Assembly (NCBI GenBank): GCA_002633005.1
Contig: NMRA01000239.1
Coordinates: 272,288 to 299,702, forward strand
From: Phoronis australis
Lineage: Eukaryota; Phoronida; Phoronidae
Reading direction: 5' to 3'
Length of the DNA: 27,415 bases
This document shows, piece after piece, positions 12,901 to 18,430 of the stretch; position 1 is the stretch's first letter; each line of letters opens with the position of its first letter. The notes below the pieces were generated by a model. The model saw only the letters and a program-made list of their open reading frames with translations, made no database searches and was not told the origin of the DNA. The position numbers and the translations under genes were made by a program.

Positions 12901-15778
12901 AAGCACTCTGACATGAGTGTCTACGATCGTTTGAAGGACTTCTGGACTGCACACCTGCTGTCTTATCTCCAGTCGTTGAGTATAGTTGTGCATGATCAAC
13001 GTTTGACTGTTAGTGGTGCCCAGGCGGCCCTGAAGTCAATACTCTGTCCACCAGCACTGACCAAGGTTGGGAGTGGATGTGGTAAGTGGTCTGCAATGCA
13101 TATAGAACGTCTGTTCACTGGGGGTACGCCCATATAGGTATGCATACCAGGTGTGTATGCATCAATTTTGTATCGAAAACCATTAGGGGAAATGCCAATA
13201 AAATATCGTTTTAAAAAGTACGGTTATCATAGACATTTTGCAACTATGACTCATCAGCTGTTGCCCTTTTTTCTTAGTTCTCGGGCGACTATGCACCCTG
13301 TGGTGTAACCAAGATACGTGAAAACGATGACAGAATATGCAAACATTGCAGTCAAAAAGTGCACCTGAAAGTAGAGAGTTACACGTGCCTCCCTCTTGTG
13401 TTTCGTAGCAATCAGTGAATCAGTTGCCAGAAAGGTGTATCGTTTTCGTTTCATGGAACTTTGGAGCTTGTCATAAAAATCCATATTTTTGATAACCCTC
13501 ATGCATAAGTAGAACATTTTAAAAGGAATTGCATTACGGAAAACTGTGCATCAAGTATGTCACCAAACATACGCAAAATCATGGATGCTCGTGAGAATGA
13601 AATATGAAACGTGGGATTAACTTGTCACTCTAATTATCATTACCTAATCCACCATGAAAAAATCTTATGCTTTCTCTTCACTGTTGCTGAGTAAAGTTTT
13701 ACCCGAGTAATTTCTAGAAAATTACATGGTAAAAACAATTTTAGAAATTGTCTCCGTTCAGCATCTGTCAGTTATGTGTATAGTCTCGGAGACTGCATTG
13801 TTCAGAAATAATTGCGTGGGGTAAGACTAAATTTTTGACTTGAATCGCCTTTCATGAAACAGGCCGCTGGTGGTTTCAGTGCATTGCCAGAACTACTCTT
13901 CACTGATATCAGAAAAAGGTTGGATTGTTTTGTTTAGAGACCATTCTTAACTGATTTTTGTGCTAGTAACGAATCTGACAATATTAAGTTACTGGCAGCG
14001 CTTGTAGAGCTGGATCTTGTAAATTTTGCGTCTTGCGTGCCATGAGATGTTTGGTCAGTTTGTTAGCAAAAGTCAACTACCAAACATTCCTGCATAGCTC
14101 TAGCCACCTCACTATCGGCGCTCATTGTGTCCTAGGCCTCTCATTGGAGTTTCTTGACAACAGTGATGATGTGACCACGTTATCTGATGTTGAACTACAG
14201 AGGAACTACATTTTCATCATACACAATAGTGAAATATTTGCTGTTATTCCCCTTTAAAATTCGGTCAGTATAACTAGGAATTGCCATTAGTTATTTCACT
14301 GTGGTGAACCTGGACGTACATGTATATAGTCTCAAGCGTAACAGCATCTTTACATTAGTGTTTCTGTCACGAATTGCAAAATCAGTCAATTTCTAAACAA
14401 CATAGTAATGACAAATGGAAAACCAATGTTAATGCCAAATAGTGACAAGGAGGTCTTCGTGTATACAACTTTGAGGCATGCGTCCTGTGAGTGGGCACAT
14501 AACGCAGAATCAGAGAGAGTGCTGTGGTATTCTGGGAAGTGGTTGTTACGCTACTCAGCCATTTACCAGGTGATGGTTATAATACATTTTACTACGCATT
14601 GTGTACTATTTTCAGCCATCTGTCCCGCTGCCACGTTCTTCAATAAAAAGACAAGAGAATGCCAAGTGTGTCCAGTGAACACTTACCAACCGCAGCCAGG
14701 ACAATACAAGTGTCTGAGTTGTAAGAAGGGTTCCAATGCCGAGCTGGGTTCCACGGCATGCATAACAGCAGAGAAAACTGGTAAGACTATTTACTTAAAG
14801 AGGCAGGTTGTGTAATAATAATTATAGTAATAATGCCCGTATTTTGAGAACCAGTTTGATGCCAGTTATTCAGTGGAGAAAACTGGTTCTCAAAGTTTGG
14901 AGACAGTGTATCGGACCATTACCCAAGTAATAATAATAGGACAGAGGTGTCGTAATTTTCCAAAATGAATTGCACCAAAAGGGGCGACACATTACTTAGG
15001 CCTCCTACAGGTCCATTGTAACACATGCTATGCTCAAGTTCACTAGTCATACTACCAGTCTGCTCTAGGAATTCTGCAGGGTTTTAATTGTTTTGTTATC
15101 TATGAAAATTTTCACCGACACTGGTTTAATTAGACAGCATTCTTTTCTAATGTTTTGGTATGGGAAGCGATTGACCTGGTTTTTCTGACATTTCATTGAT
15201 CCAGCATTTCGGGCAGCAAGAATCTGTTGCTTGAGCCGTTGTTTACTTAATGTTTCTGCAGGTTACAGTGACCTGTTATCACCAGCATTACAAACTGCAG
15301 TTGAGACCTGGTCAGACTCAAAAGCTTGGTAGTAAGACTGGGAGTTAACCAGCTCACCACATCTTCCTTATTACTTTCAAAGTTGGATCCTTCAGTGTAT
15401 ACAACTTATTGTAATCAAATTTAGATTGACCATCCGCAAGTTGAACCGTAAGGGATATTCTAGGGAAATTCAGCTATAATTGTTGATTTAACCCCAAACT
15501 GTTTCCACGTTTGACTTTCAGTACACAATGACAGGTTTCCAACTGGAAGTGTGGTGGGCGGTATCTTTGGAGTTGTGGCTTGCATCGCGTTGGTAGTCAT
15601 TGCGGTTTTGTTCATTCGACATCGCAGACATTACGGAGGTCACCTGCCTATCAACTTCAACAACCCGTCTTATGAGGAGTACGAGAACTGCTCAGGAACT
15701 GAGTTTGAAAACCCAAGTTATGGCTTGCGTGCCAGCTACTGTGCGTCGGAAGAGAAAACTGCTTTGTCGTCATTTTAG
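739..15778 (+). CDS. Mosaic type I membrane receptor (FN2x3-YWTD-EGF-stalk-HYR-CCP-GCC2/3-TM-NPxY tail), 3' part, 13 exons
   Basis: Exons: 739-906, 1419-1589, 2974-3138, 4327-4530, 5113-5229, 6152-6352, 7807-7851, 8806-9042, 10247-10426, 12348-12612, 12894-13081, 14616-14780 and 15522-15778. Their total of 2363 bases, plus one base carried in from upstream, is an exact multiple of three, and the joined frame stays open to the final TAG. Introns are GT-AG except the one after 6352, which uses GC. Modules were recognised from cysteine spacing and family signatures. The YWTD-EGF pair and the two FxNPxY tail motifs point to LDL-receptor-family endocytosis; FN2, HYR and sushi modules point to binding of extracellular proteins or glycans. 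Ligand and tissue cannot be read from the sequence. The start codon, signal peptide and any further N-terminal domains are outside the window. I know no named gene with this order, so no symbol is given. A fused or wrongly joined model is possible but the unbroken frame argues against it. Confidence 0.85.
907..1418 (+). other. Intron between FN2 modules 1 and 2
   Basis: AT-rich intron bounded by GTAAGT and TTTTGACAG. I see no repeat or extra exon in it. Confidence 0.7.
1419..1589 (+). CDS. Exon: FN2 module 2
   Basis: Second fibronectin type II module, 57 codons, phase 1 at both ends. It reads QTFGGNGTGTPCVFPFVYGG, then FSCIT, then TQPWCATSDNYTQD and LWGNC, with all four cysteines and the core aromatic residues of the family. 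The acceptor TTTGACAG ends at 1418; the donor is G|GTAAGT after 1589. A methionine-led frame starts at 1340, but the acceptor, the phase and the match to the neighbouring FN2 exons show that the bases before 1419 are intron. Confidence 0.92.
1590..2973 (+). other. Intron between FN2 modules 2 and 3
   Basis: About 1.4 kb bounded by GTAAGT and TTTTATCAG. A short acidic plus-strand frame near 1943-2022 (MSQIVYDSDSEAEFQLSDD) could be a remnant of a transposase N-terminus but has no splice context. No other structure is evident. Confidence 0.6.
2974..3138 (+). CDS. Exon: FN2 module 3
   Basis: Third fibronectin type II module, 55 codons, phase 1 at both ends. It reads NIQTFGGNGGGG, LCVFPFLFKG, FTCPS, NQPWCSTTWNYDRD and KWGNC. 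The acceptor is TTTTATCAG ending at 2973. The donor G|GTAATG at 3139 is also the first unit of a 17-bp tandem array, so several GTAATG donor-like words follow. Reading on past 3138 meets an in-frame stop about thirteen codons later, which supports use of the first donor. Confidence 0.9.
3139..3239 (+). repeat. 17-bp minisatellite, six units, overlapping a splice donor
   Basis: The unit GTAATGCAGAGGATATT is repeated six times head to tail; the fourth copy is 16 bp with two differences and the others are identical. The first two bases are the GT of the donor of the third FN2 exon, so the array is six successive GTAATG donor-like words directly after the exon. Confidence 0.95.
3240..4326 (+). 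other. Intron before the YWTD exon
   Basis: No further exon was found although more propeller blades would be expected here. A weak tRNA-like stretch with a B-box-like GGGTTCTACCCC lies near 3658. The intron ends in CCCTCTTGTAG. Confidence 0.55.
4327..4530 (+). CDS. Exon: LDL-receptor class B (YWTD) blade
   Basis: This 68-codon exon resembles the last blade of an LDLR/LRP six-bladed propeller. The stretch IYDIKVLDDYLFLTSWNSS parallels the family pattern of hydrophobic residues, -F-x-D-x-[YVF]-[YF]-W-T-D-, with FLTSW in place of YWTD; then comes a hydrophobic VVDLLTNQLRTV and GLMRPTQMVV, as in GL-x-RP-x-x-[MI]. An EGF-like exon follows, as in LDLR family proteins. Only this one blade was found, so a whole propeller cannot form from the window alone. 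The acceptor CTTGTAG ends at 4326; the donor G|GTTGGT is weak but the frame after it closes, and phase 1 is kept. Confidence 0.75.
4531..5112 (+). other. Intron between YWTD and EGF exons
   Basis: AT-rich intron, GTTGGT to TGTTTCAG. A plus-strand frame at 4702-4902 shows no domain and no splice sites and is not called. Confidence 0.6.
5113..5229 (+). CDS. Exon: EGF-like module
   Basis: Thirty-nine codons with six cysteines spaced C-x5-C-x2-C-x9-C-x1-C-x12-C. The ending SHLGPDGHTC matches the LxxDxxxC tail of the EGF modules that close LDLR/LRP propellers. Together with the preceding exon it forms a truncated YWTD-EGF unit. The acceptor GTTTCAG ends at 5112; the donor is A|GTGAGT after 5229. 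Both ends are phase 1. There is no calcium-binding DxxE start, again as in propeller-capping EGF modules. Confidence 0.85.
5346..5451 (+). mobile_element. Foldback MITE, family A copy 1
   Basis: Inverted repeat: the left arm CGTGCCCACATTTTGAGAG-CCAGTT is matched by the right arm read in reverse, GTGCCCACATTTTGAGAA-CCAGTT, around an unpaired centre with TGTTGTTCAGTGGAGA. Outer, weaker arms carry AAGTCAGATA and its counterpart TATCCGACTA. Related copies lie at 12681 and 14826. No coding capacity. It lies in the intron after the EGF exon. Exact ends are uncertain. Confidence 0.8.
5941..6122 (+). repeat. Two-unit diverged tandem duplication, period about 98 bp
   Basis: Unit 1 begins GATGCTGTCACACCATGTAG at 5941 and ends GAGCCATT at 6023. 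Unit 2 begins GATACTGTTACGCCGTGTAG at 6039 and ends GAGCCATT at 6122. Both contain GAGCATTTCARCTAGTTGT. It sits immediately upstream of the stalk exon's acceptor region. No coding meaning seen. Confidence 0.8.
6152..6352 (+). CDS. Exon: Ser/Thr/Pro-rich mucin-like stalk
   Basis: This 67-codon exon is dominated by Thr and Ser with Pro, Val and Ala (for example VPLTASTHSVTLSV and QSATPTTSDAYLTSQP) and has no cysteine. It is probably an extended, O-glycosylated spacer between the LDLR-like unit and the HYR module. The acceptor TTTCTAAG ends at 6151. The donor is G|GCAAGT, a GC-type 5' splice site with an otherwise perfect consensus. It ends in phase 1 and joins in frame to the microexon at 7807. 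The function is inferred from composition only. Confidence 0.75.
6371..6408. repeat. TTA/TTG microsatellite
   Basis: Imperfect ATT/TTA trinucleotide tract just after the GC donor of the stalk exon. Confidence 0.8.
6511..6648. mobile_element. Near-perfect foldback element, 138 bp
   Basis: The left arm from GTATATAGATTATTACATGT at 6511 through CAGTCGTTAT, CCCTGTATT and TAGAGCCC to AGATTTTGG is mirrored by the right arm CCAAATCT, GAGGGCTCTAGAATACAGGG, ATAACGACTG and ACATGTAATAATCTA. The arms are about 65 bases each with few mismatches and a loop of under ten bases. It resembles a MITE of a different family from A. It has no ORF and lies in the intron between the stalk exon and the microexon. 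Confidence 0.88.
6649..7806 (+). other. Intron remainder before the microexon
   Basis: Contains the tRNA-like segment at 7187 and short inverted pairs. A plus-strand frame at 7388-7582 is open but lacks any recognised domain or splice context and is not called. Confidence 0.5.
7187..7253 (+). repeat. tRNA-like segment, probable SINE head
   Basis: An A-box-like GTGGTGCAGTGGA is followed about 40 bases later by GGGCCTCGATTCCCGCC, close to a B box inside a T-arm with GGG/CCC pairing. The order and distance fit a tRNA-derived SINE head. Cloverleaf pairing is incomplete, so a functional tRNA is unlikely. Confidence 0.35.
7807..7851 (+). CDS. Microexon extending the Ser/Thr stalk
   Basis: A 45-base exon giving ASQPTTLSPADSKY, similar in composition to the previous exon. 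The acceptor TTCTACAG ends at 7806 and the donor is A|GTAAGT after 7851; both are strong and both phase 1. Because it is exactly fifteen codons with symmetric phase, skipping it would not disturb the frame, so it could be an alternatively used stalk segment. It is too short to identify by homology. Confidence 0.7.
7978..8265 (+). repeat. Dispersed repeat R, copy 1
   Basis: Shares with 15901-16180 and 23602-23821 an ordered set of words: GGGAC-GCAGTC-like start, GATTTTGGC, GTGTAACATCTAGG, TTTTTATTG-AATTCTT, a G-A-C-A word (TTTGGGACG in other copies), GGGCTCC-ACCTTGAGTAA, CACTGTCCCAAAATGGAGAA and TTTTTACCGTA. Same orientation in all three copies. It lies in the intron between the microexon and the HYR exon. 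Confidence 0.7.
8266..8805 (+). other. Intron remainder before the HYR exon
   Basis: Nothing recognised beyond the polypyrimidine tract and TGTGTCAG acceptor; the in-frame codons from 8649 to 8805 are intronic. Confidence 0.6.
8806..9042 (+). CDS. Exon: HYR (hyalin repeat) module
   Basis: Seventy-nine codons, the usual size of a HYR module, an immunoglobulin-like extracellular adhesion fold. Seen in order: YCPQDIHVVTSSDT, VSFTQPDFVGDPSVT, DTDFKVGTTKVTFIAL, and VRCSFNIIVEKK. These match the family pattern of an opening C-P, P-x-x-x-D, F-x-V-G-x-T-x-V and a closing C-x-F-x-[IV]-x-V. The acceptor TGTGTCAG ends at 8805; the donor is G|GTGAGG after 9042. Both ends are phase 1. Upstream codons in the same frame are intronic. 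Confidence 0.88.
9043..10246 (+). other. Intron between HYR and sushi exons
   Basis: Holds the tRNA-like segment at 9673. No additional exon seen; other open frames are short and AT-rich. Confidence 0.6.
9673..9735 (+). repeat. tRNA-like segment with perfect B box, probable SINE
   Basis: The B box GGTTCGAGTCC at 9717-9727 is perfect, in a T-arm flanked by ATC and CACTGG. A degenerate A-box-like TGTCCAGTGG lies about 40 bases upstream. The sequence after it (ACTCGAGCCTAGCAGCTCGG) is not tRNA, as in SINE bodies. A single degenerate tRNA pseudogene is an alternative. Confidence 0.5.
10247..10426 (+). CDS. Exon: sushi/CCP module with six cysteines
   Basis: Sixty codons. Features are LPCGELPVVTNGNFKC, then SKCFVECFGRY, a YTC, a W (KKKWTPSF) and a closing LLAC, the CCP pattern of C1, NG, C2 with GY/GRY, YxC and W-x-C. 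There are six cysteines, two more than the minimal CCP, a number also seen in selectin-type CCPs. The glycine-rich GDGFG before the last cysteine is unusual. The acceptor TTTCCAG ends at 10246 and the donor is G|GTGCGT after 10426; both ends are phase 1. Confidence 0.85.
10541..10620. repeat. CA/CGCA-rich low-complexity tract
   Basis: Alternating purine-pyrimidine tract of CACACA, CGCGCA and similar words, about 80 bp. Confidence 0.85.
11330..12240 (+). repeat. Degenerate tandem repeat, period about 140-150 bp
   Basis: A word of the form CGTATTCTGTGCCACC-AGTGGC recurs in diverged forms near 11371, 11513, 11789, 11941 and 12105. Recurring companions are TGTTCCTGTTGAGAAG, TTTTTGGATGGATTCGACG, TTTTGTTATTTTTG, GCATCCACA-CCTACAT and ATCTTTGTGAAATTTGACAG. 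The spacing is about 140-165 bp or twice that, so five or six old units are implied. An open frame at 12021-12236 lies inside the repeat and is not a gene. Confidence 0.6.
12348..12612 (+). CDS. Exon: unrecognised cysteine-containing domain, first half
   Basis: Eighty-eight codons running from LQLPKEMTYSVQINLAG to MTMVAVFL. The layout suggests an alpha/beta domain: a beta-like SVQINL, a helix-like DEFSRDLQNEVVKLLKIK, then cysteines at KEFC, KSC and SVKCG, a charged RVERSARD loop, and another beta-like strand. I do not recognise the family with confidence. It may correspond to the poorly named segment that precedes GCC2/GCC3 repeats in some sushi/HYR proteins, or be a SEA-like fold. The acceptor TTTTGCAG ends at 12347; the donor TT|GTGAGT leaves phase 2, the only non-phase-1 intron in the gene, so it splits one domain. 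Confidence 0.75.
12681..12788 (+). mobile_element. Foldback MITE, family A copy 2
   Basis: Left arm AGTCTGTTATAACATGCCC, ATTTTGAGAACCAGTTT; right arm in reverse GGTCTGATGTAACGTGCCC, ATTTTGAGAACCAGTTT. The centre TGCCCGTTATTGAGTGGAGA matches the other two copies. Pairing may continue weakly outward to about 12668 and 12808. It sits in the only phase-2 intron of the receptor gene. Confidence 0.85.
12894..13081 (+). CDS. Exon: unrecognised domain, second half
   Basis: Completes the domain begun at 12348. It enters in phase 2 and leaves in phase 1. The sequence contains helix-like YDRLKDFWTAHLLSYLQS, strand-like LSIVVHDQRLTVSG and helix-like AQAALKSILCPP, ending VGSGCG. The acceptor TTTTAACAG ends at 12893; the donor is G|GTAAGT after 13081. 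With the first half the domain is about 150 residues, starting and ending in phase 1 as one unit, consistent with an original single-exon module later split by an intron. Confidence 0.75.
13082..14615 (+). other. Intron before the GCC2/GCC3 exon
   Basis: About 1.5 kb, AT-rich, with a small imperfect palindrome at 13137-13163 (GTATGCATACC and GTGTATGCATC). Open frames here (for example 14033-14257) show no domain. The coding frame upstream of 14616 is intronic, as shown by the acceptor. Confidence 0.6.
14616..14780 (+). CDS. Exon: GCC2/GCC3 (ephrin-receptor-like) cysteine module
   Basis: Fifty-five codons with the typical pattern C-P-x-x-T-F-F-x(5-6)-C-x-x-C-P-x-x-T-Y-x(4)-G-Q-x-x-C-x-x-C. 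The visible pieces are ICPAATFFNKKTREC, QVCPVNTYQPQPGQYKCLSC and LGSTAC. Such repeats occur next to CCP and HYR modules in SVEP1/SCUBE-like proteins and in ephrin receptors. The acceptor ATTTTCAG ends at 14615; the donor is G|GTAAGA after 14780. Both ends are phase 1. A hairpin element begins only about 45 bases into the following intron. Confidence 0.9.
14826..14923 (+). mobile_element. Foldback MITE, family A copy 3
   Basis: Left arm TGCCCGTATTTTGAGAACC-AGTTT, centre GCCAGTTATTCAGTGGAGA, right arm AACTGGTTCTCAAAGTTTGG then CGGACCATTACCC. It matches copies 1 and 2 in sequence and orientation. Only about 45 bases separate it from the donor at 14781. Confidence 0.82.
14924..15521 (+). other. 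Intron remainder before the last exon
   Basis: No repeat or exon recognised. It ends in a pyrimidine-rich TTTGACTTTCAG. Confidence 0.6.
15522..15778 (+). CDS. Last exon: transmembrane helix and cytoplasmic tail with two FxNPxY motifs
   Basis: The exon begins with a short juxtamembrane stretch, followed by a glycine-rich hydrophobic helix of about 25 residues (VVGGIFGVVACIALVVIAVL, then F-I) and the stop-transfer RHRRH. The tail carries FNNPSYEEYEN and FENPSYG, both fitting F-x-N-P-x-Y, the LDL-receptor internalisation motif read by PTB adaptors such as ARH and Dab2. Y-E-N after the first motif is also a possible SH2 site. The protein ends KTALSSF and TAG at 15776-15778. The acceptor GACTTTCAG ends at 15521, entering in phase 1. 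The orientation predicts a type I membrane protein. Confidence 0.92.
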
Positions 15779-16160
15779 ATATGGTCTTTAAAATGTTTTC
15801 ATTTCAGCAGTACCTAAGGAATGCTTTTAACCAGAATTGCCACAAAATTTCTGCAGTTTGAGGCCACCTCTAAAATTTGGAACACAGATATTCTTGCAGA
15901 AATTGAATTGGGATGCAGTCAATTTTGGCGTTCATGTTTTTCAAATTTTGGCCAGTGTATTTTGTAAAGACAGTCTGAAAATACCTTTTGAAGTTCACAA
16001 AATTGTCAAAAATTGCTGCCTCTGTGATCTTCATGCATTCTAATAGTGTGTAACTTTCAAATTAATGATCGTTTGTCATTGACCACAGCAATTCTTGAAT
16101 TTGGGACGACCAGTATTGCCTATTTTTAAGATTTGGTAGATGCTCTGATCTTGAATTAAA
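15779..16160 (+). other. Probable 3' UTR of the receptor gene
   Basis: Follows the stop codon. The first usable poly(A)-signal variant I see is ATTAAA at 16155-16160, followed by T-rich DNA; the real cleavage site could be further on. Much of this stretch is dispersed repeat R copy 2. Confidence 0.35.
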
Positions 16161-16180
16161 TTTAATTTTTAAGTGTTCCA
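15901..16180 (+). repeat. Dispersed repeat R, copy 2
   Basis: Contains GGGATGCAGTC-AATTTTGGCG, GTGTGTAACTTTC, GTCATTGACCACAGCAATTC and TTTGGGACGACCAGTATTGC, in the same order as the copy at 23602 (GGGACGCAGTCGATTTTGGC, GTATAACATC, CATTGACCGCAATTCTT, TTTGGGACGGCCAATATTGC). It is longer in the middle than copy 3. Confidence 0.75.
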
Positions 16181-17698
16181 TACTGCATAACTGTTACGGT
16201 ATTGTTTTCCTGGCTCTTTTCAACAGTGCATGCCACACCAGTGATACTTAATACATGGTCCTTCATATTCCTGCATTCCATCTCGGTTAGCATAAACAAT
16301 TGATTGGACTCGAGAGTATTTCATCATCTCTAGTTGGTTATTGGGTTTGCACAACTAAAAGAGTACTAAAACCTTCTAGGAATTTTTAAATAAGTGGGTG
16401 TTGTGCTCTTCTATAAATAATACTTTCTTGGATAGATATGGTCAGAAAAATTGCATTTTGTTTATATTCAATGCTAAAATATGATTTAGTGTTTGGGGGA
16501 ATACTTTTTGTAACATGGCTTGGAATTTTCTTTTTTTAAGAGAATTTCCTCTTTTTTGGTATCGATTTCCTCTTATTTGATTTTCAGTTTCCTCTTTTTG
16601 CGTCTTCTTTTTATCATTATTTTGACTCTATTTAGGCAAAATGTTTATTTCAGTTAAATTTTACAACACAAAAATATTTCGATTACACAACCCCATTTAT
16701 TTGTGGAATGATACATCACATGGAAAATTTTCCCTTTTTGTCATCGGTCATTTCAAGCCCTGTTGTAACTGAAATATAACAAATTAACTGATTAATAATT
16801 TCCATAAAATAACATTAAATATTCACCTCTTCCTTAATCACTTAAATTTGTTTCAAGTTTAAATCCTGTTACATTTAGAATTTTTCATCAGTTAAATCAA
16901 CATTGCTTCTTACCCGGTCTTTTTTCACATAACCAATTATGGGTTTCAAACAGGGATATTGCCTAAACTTAAGAAAGGCCGATTGCAAAACCATTTCTTT
17001 GTAGTAGTGCATCCTAATACTGAGTGCGAGTGCTGTAGTTGATGCAATACAAGTTATTCCAAGCAATTTAAATCACCTTGGTACTTATTGGTAATGTACA
17101 ATACATGAATTAATTCACTGCTTTTGTAGAAATTTTAATTCTCCTTCCCAGAGCTAGACAGTTTCAACATTGTCAGTGTGTGCAACCACTAAATACTGGT
17201 TTTTAGTTTTTTCAGCCGCAGTTTTTAATTGTTCATCTTCAAGGTATCTGTGCTTATGAATATGAGGAATTGAAAAGTACAAAATGTGTTGTTTTTTAAC
17301 TGTATTGAAATTAGTAGTCAAAAGACACATAGCAGAGCTTACTGTTGCATATTCCAATGCCAGACAAAAGAAAGGCTTTCAGATATAATACAGCTTAATG
17401 ATAAACAATTCTTTGTGGCGTTTGACGAAGATAAGATCAAAGGAACGCATTTCTCGCACATTTTTCCCATTCACGAACTTGGTTGATTTTCAGACAGAAT
17501 TTCAAGCACTAGCTTGTATAGTCGTATAGTACCTGTACAATCATCAATTGTAACACAGTAGAATAACAAAGATTATAAAACACGGACACCACAAACAGAG
17601 ACCAAGTGGGAAAAACTACCTACATGTCGCAAAGTATCAGTTCTCTACCACTTAACCAGCTTTTATCCACTACAGAAAGGGTGCCCTAATTTGACACA
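16181..17698. other. Intergenic region between convergent genes
   Basis: AT-rich DNA with a T-rich tract at 16527-16612 carrying repeated TTTCCTCTTTT words. The stretch 16724-16762 (CCCTTTTTGTCATCGGTCAT, TTCAAGCCCTG) has a relative at 21097-21138 (CTTTTTTGCCATGGGTCATT, CCAAGCCCTG). Frames at 16875-17066 and 17286-17486 have no recognisable domain. Confidence 0.5.
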
Positions 17699-17704
17699 TT
17701 TATT
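17699..17704 (-). promoter_or_regulatory. Candidate AATAAA poly(A) signal of the UBE2L3-like gene
   Basis: TTTATT on the plus strand is AATAAA on the minus strand, about 575 bases after the stop codon of the ubiquitin-conjugating enzyme. It is one hexamer in AT-rich DNA, so the call is weak. Confidence 0.3.
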
Positions 17705-17996
17705 GGAACGTTTTAGTGCTGCAAAATGACATAACAGTACCACACAAGTCAATTGAAGTCAAAGTGGATTAGATGTGGTGCACGTTTTGACTCCTTACAT
17801 ATGTATGGCATAACTATTTTGTGAGGAACAATCTCAAGTCCTTGTTTGGCAACAGGATCTCAAAGAACTGGCTTCATCCTTTTTTCTGACAATATCCATG
17901 CATTAATTAGATCACAAATAATACGGAGGTTGACCTTTAGACCAATAACAACAAATTAAGAATCTGCAGTCAGACATATTCCAGACCTAAGATAAT

Positions 17997-18078
17997 AAAA
18001 GTTCGACACAGAAGTCCCTCTACAAAATGGCTGGTTCTCGGTAATCATTTTGAAGAGGGACCCGCCTACTCGACTTTT
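17997..18078. other. Stem-loop in the probable 3' UTR of the UBE2L3-like gene
   Basis: The inner stem pairs GTCCCTCTACAAAATG at 18014-18029 with CATTTTGAAGAGGGAC at 18046-18061, sixteen pairs with one mismatch around a 16-base loop. An outer pairing AAAAGTTCGA with TCGACTTTT extends it after internal bulges. On the minus strand it lies about 220-280 bases past the stop. It could be a UTR structure or the relic of a small foldback element. Confidence 0.65.
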
Positions 18079-18278
18079 ACCCTATGTTCAATACTCTGCT
18101 CGACAATTCACCCTTTTCTATCAATAATCAATCGCATGGCTTTGTCACAACAGACACAATTCTGTAAATCCTAAGAGAGGCCACAGTCTTCTCTGTGAGT
18201 CACTGTTATAGCTTTGTATCACTTATCACACACCAGCTTGTGTTCCAGCTTGAACAGTCTACACCTTATTGCTTAGCG

Positions 18279-18430
18279 TTAATCAGAGCGCTTCTCGGCA
18301 TACTTTTTTGTATAATCTTCGGCATTTTTCATAAATTTTTTCCTATCCTTTGTGTATTCCTCAGCTAGATCCCCACGCAGTGGATGTTCCGGCTCGGGGT
18401 CGTTCACCAAGGCAACTAGCGCTTGTATTA
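18279..18430 (-). CDS. UBE2L3: UBE2L3-like last exon
   Basis: Encodes [20 protein letters not shown], then [13 protein letters not shown] and KKYAEKRSD, ending in TAA at 18279-18281. The acceptor TTTTGCAG lies at 18431-18438 on the minus strand, and the first two bases complete a valine with the G from the preceding exon (phase 1). The C-terminal helices are nearly identical to those of vertebrate UBE2L3; the last residues differ (RSD rather than RPVD). Confidence 0.95.
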
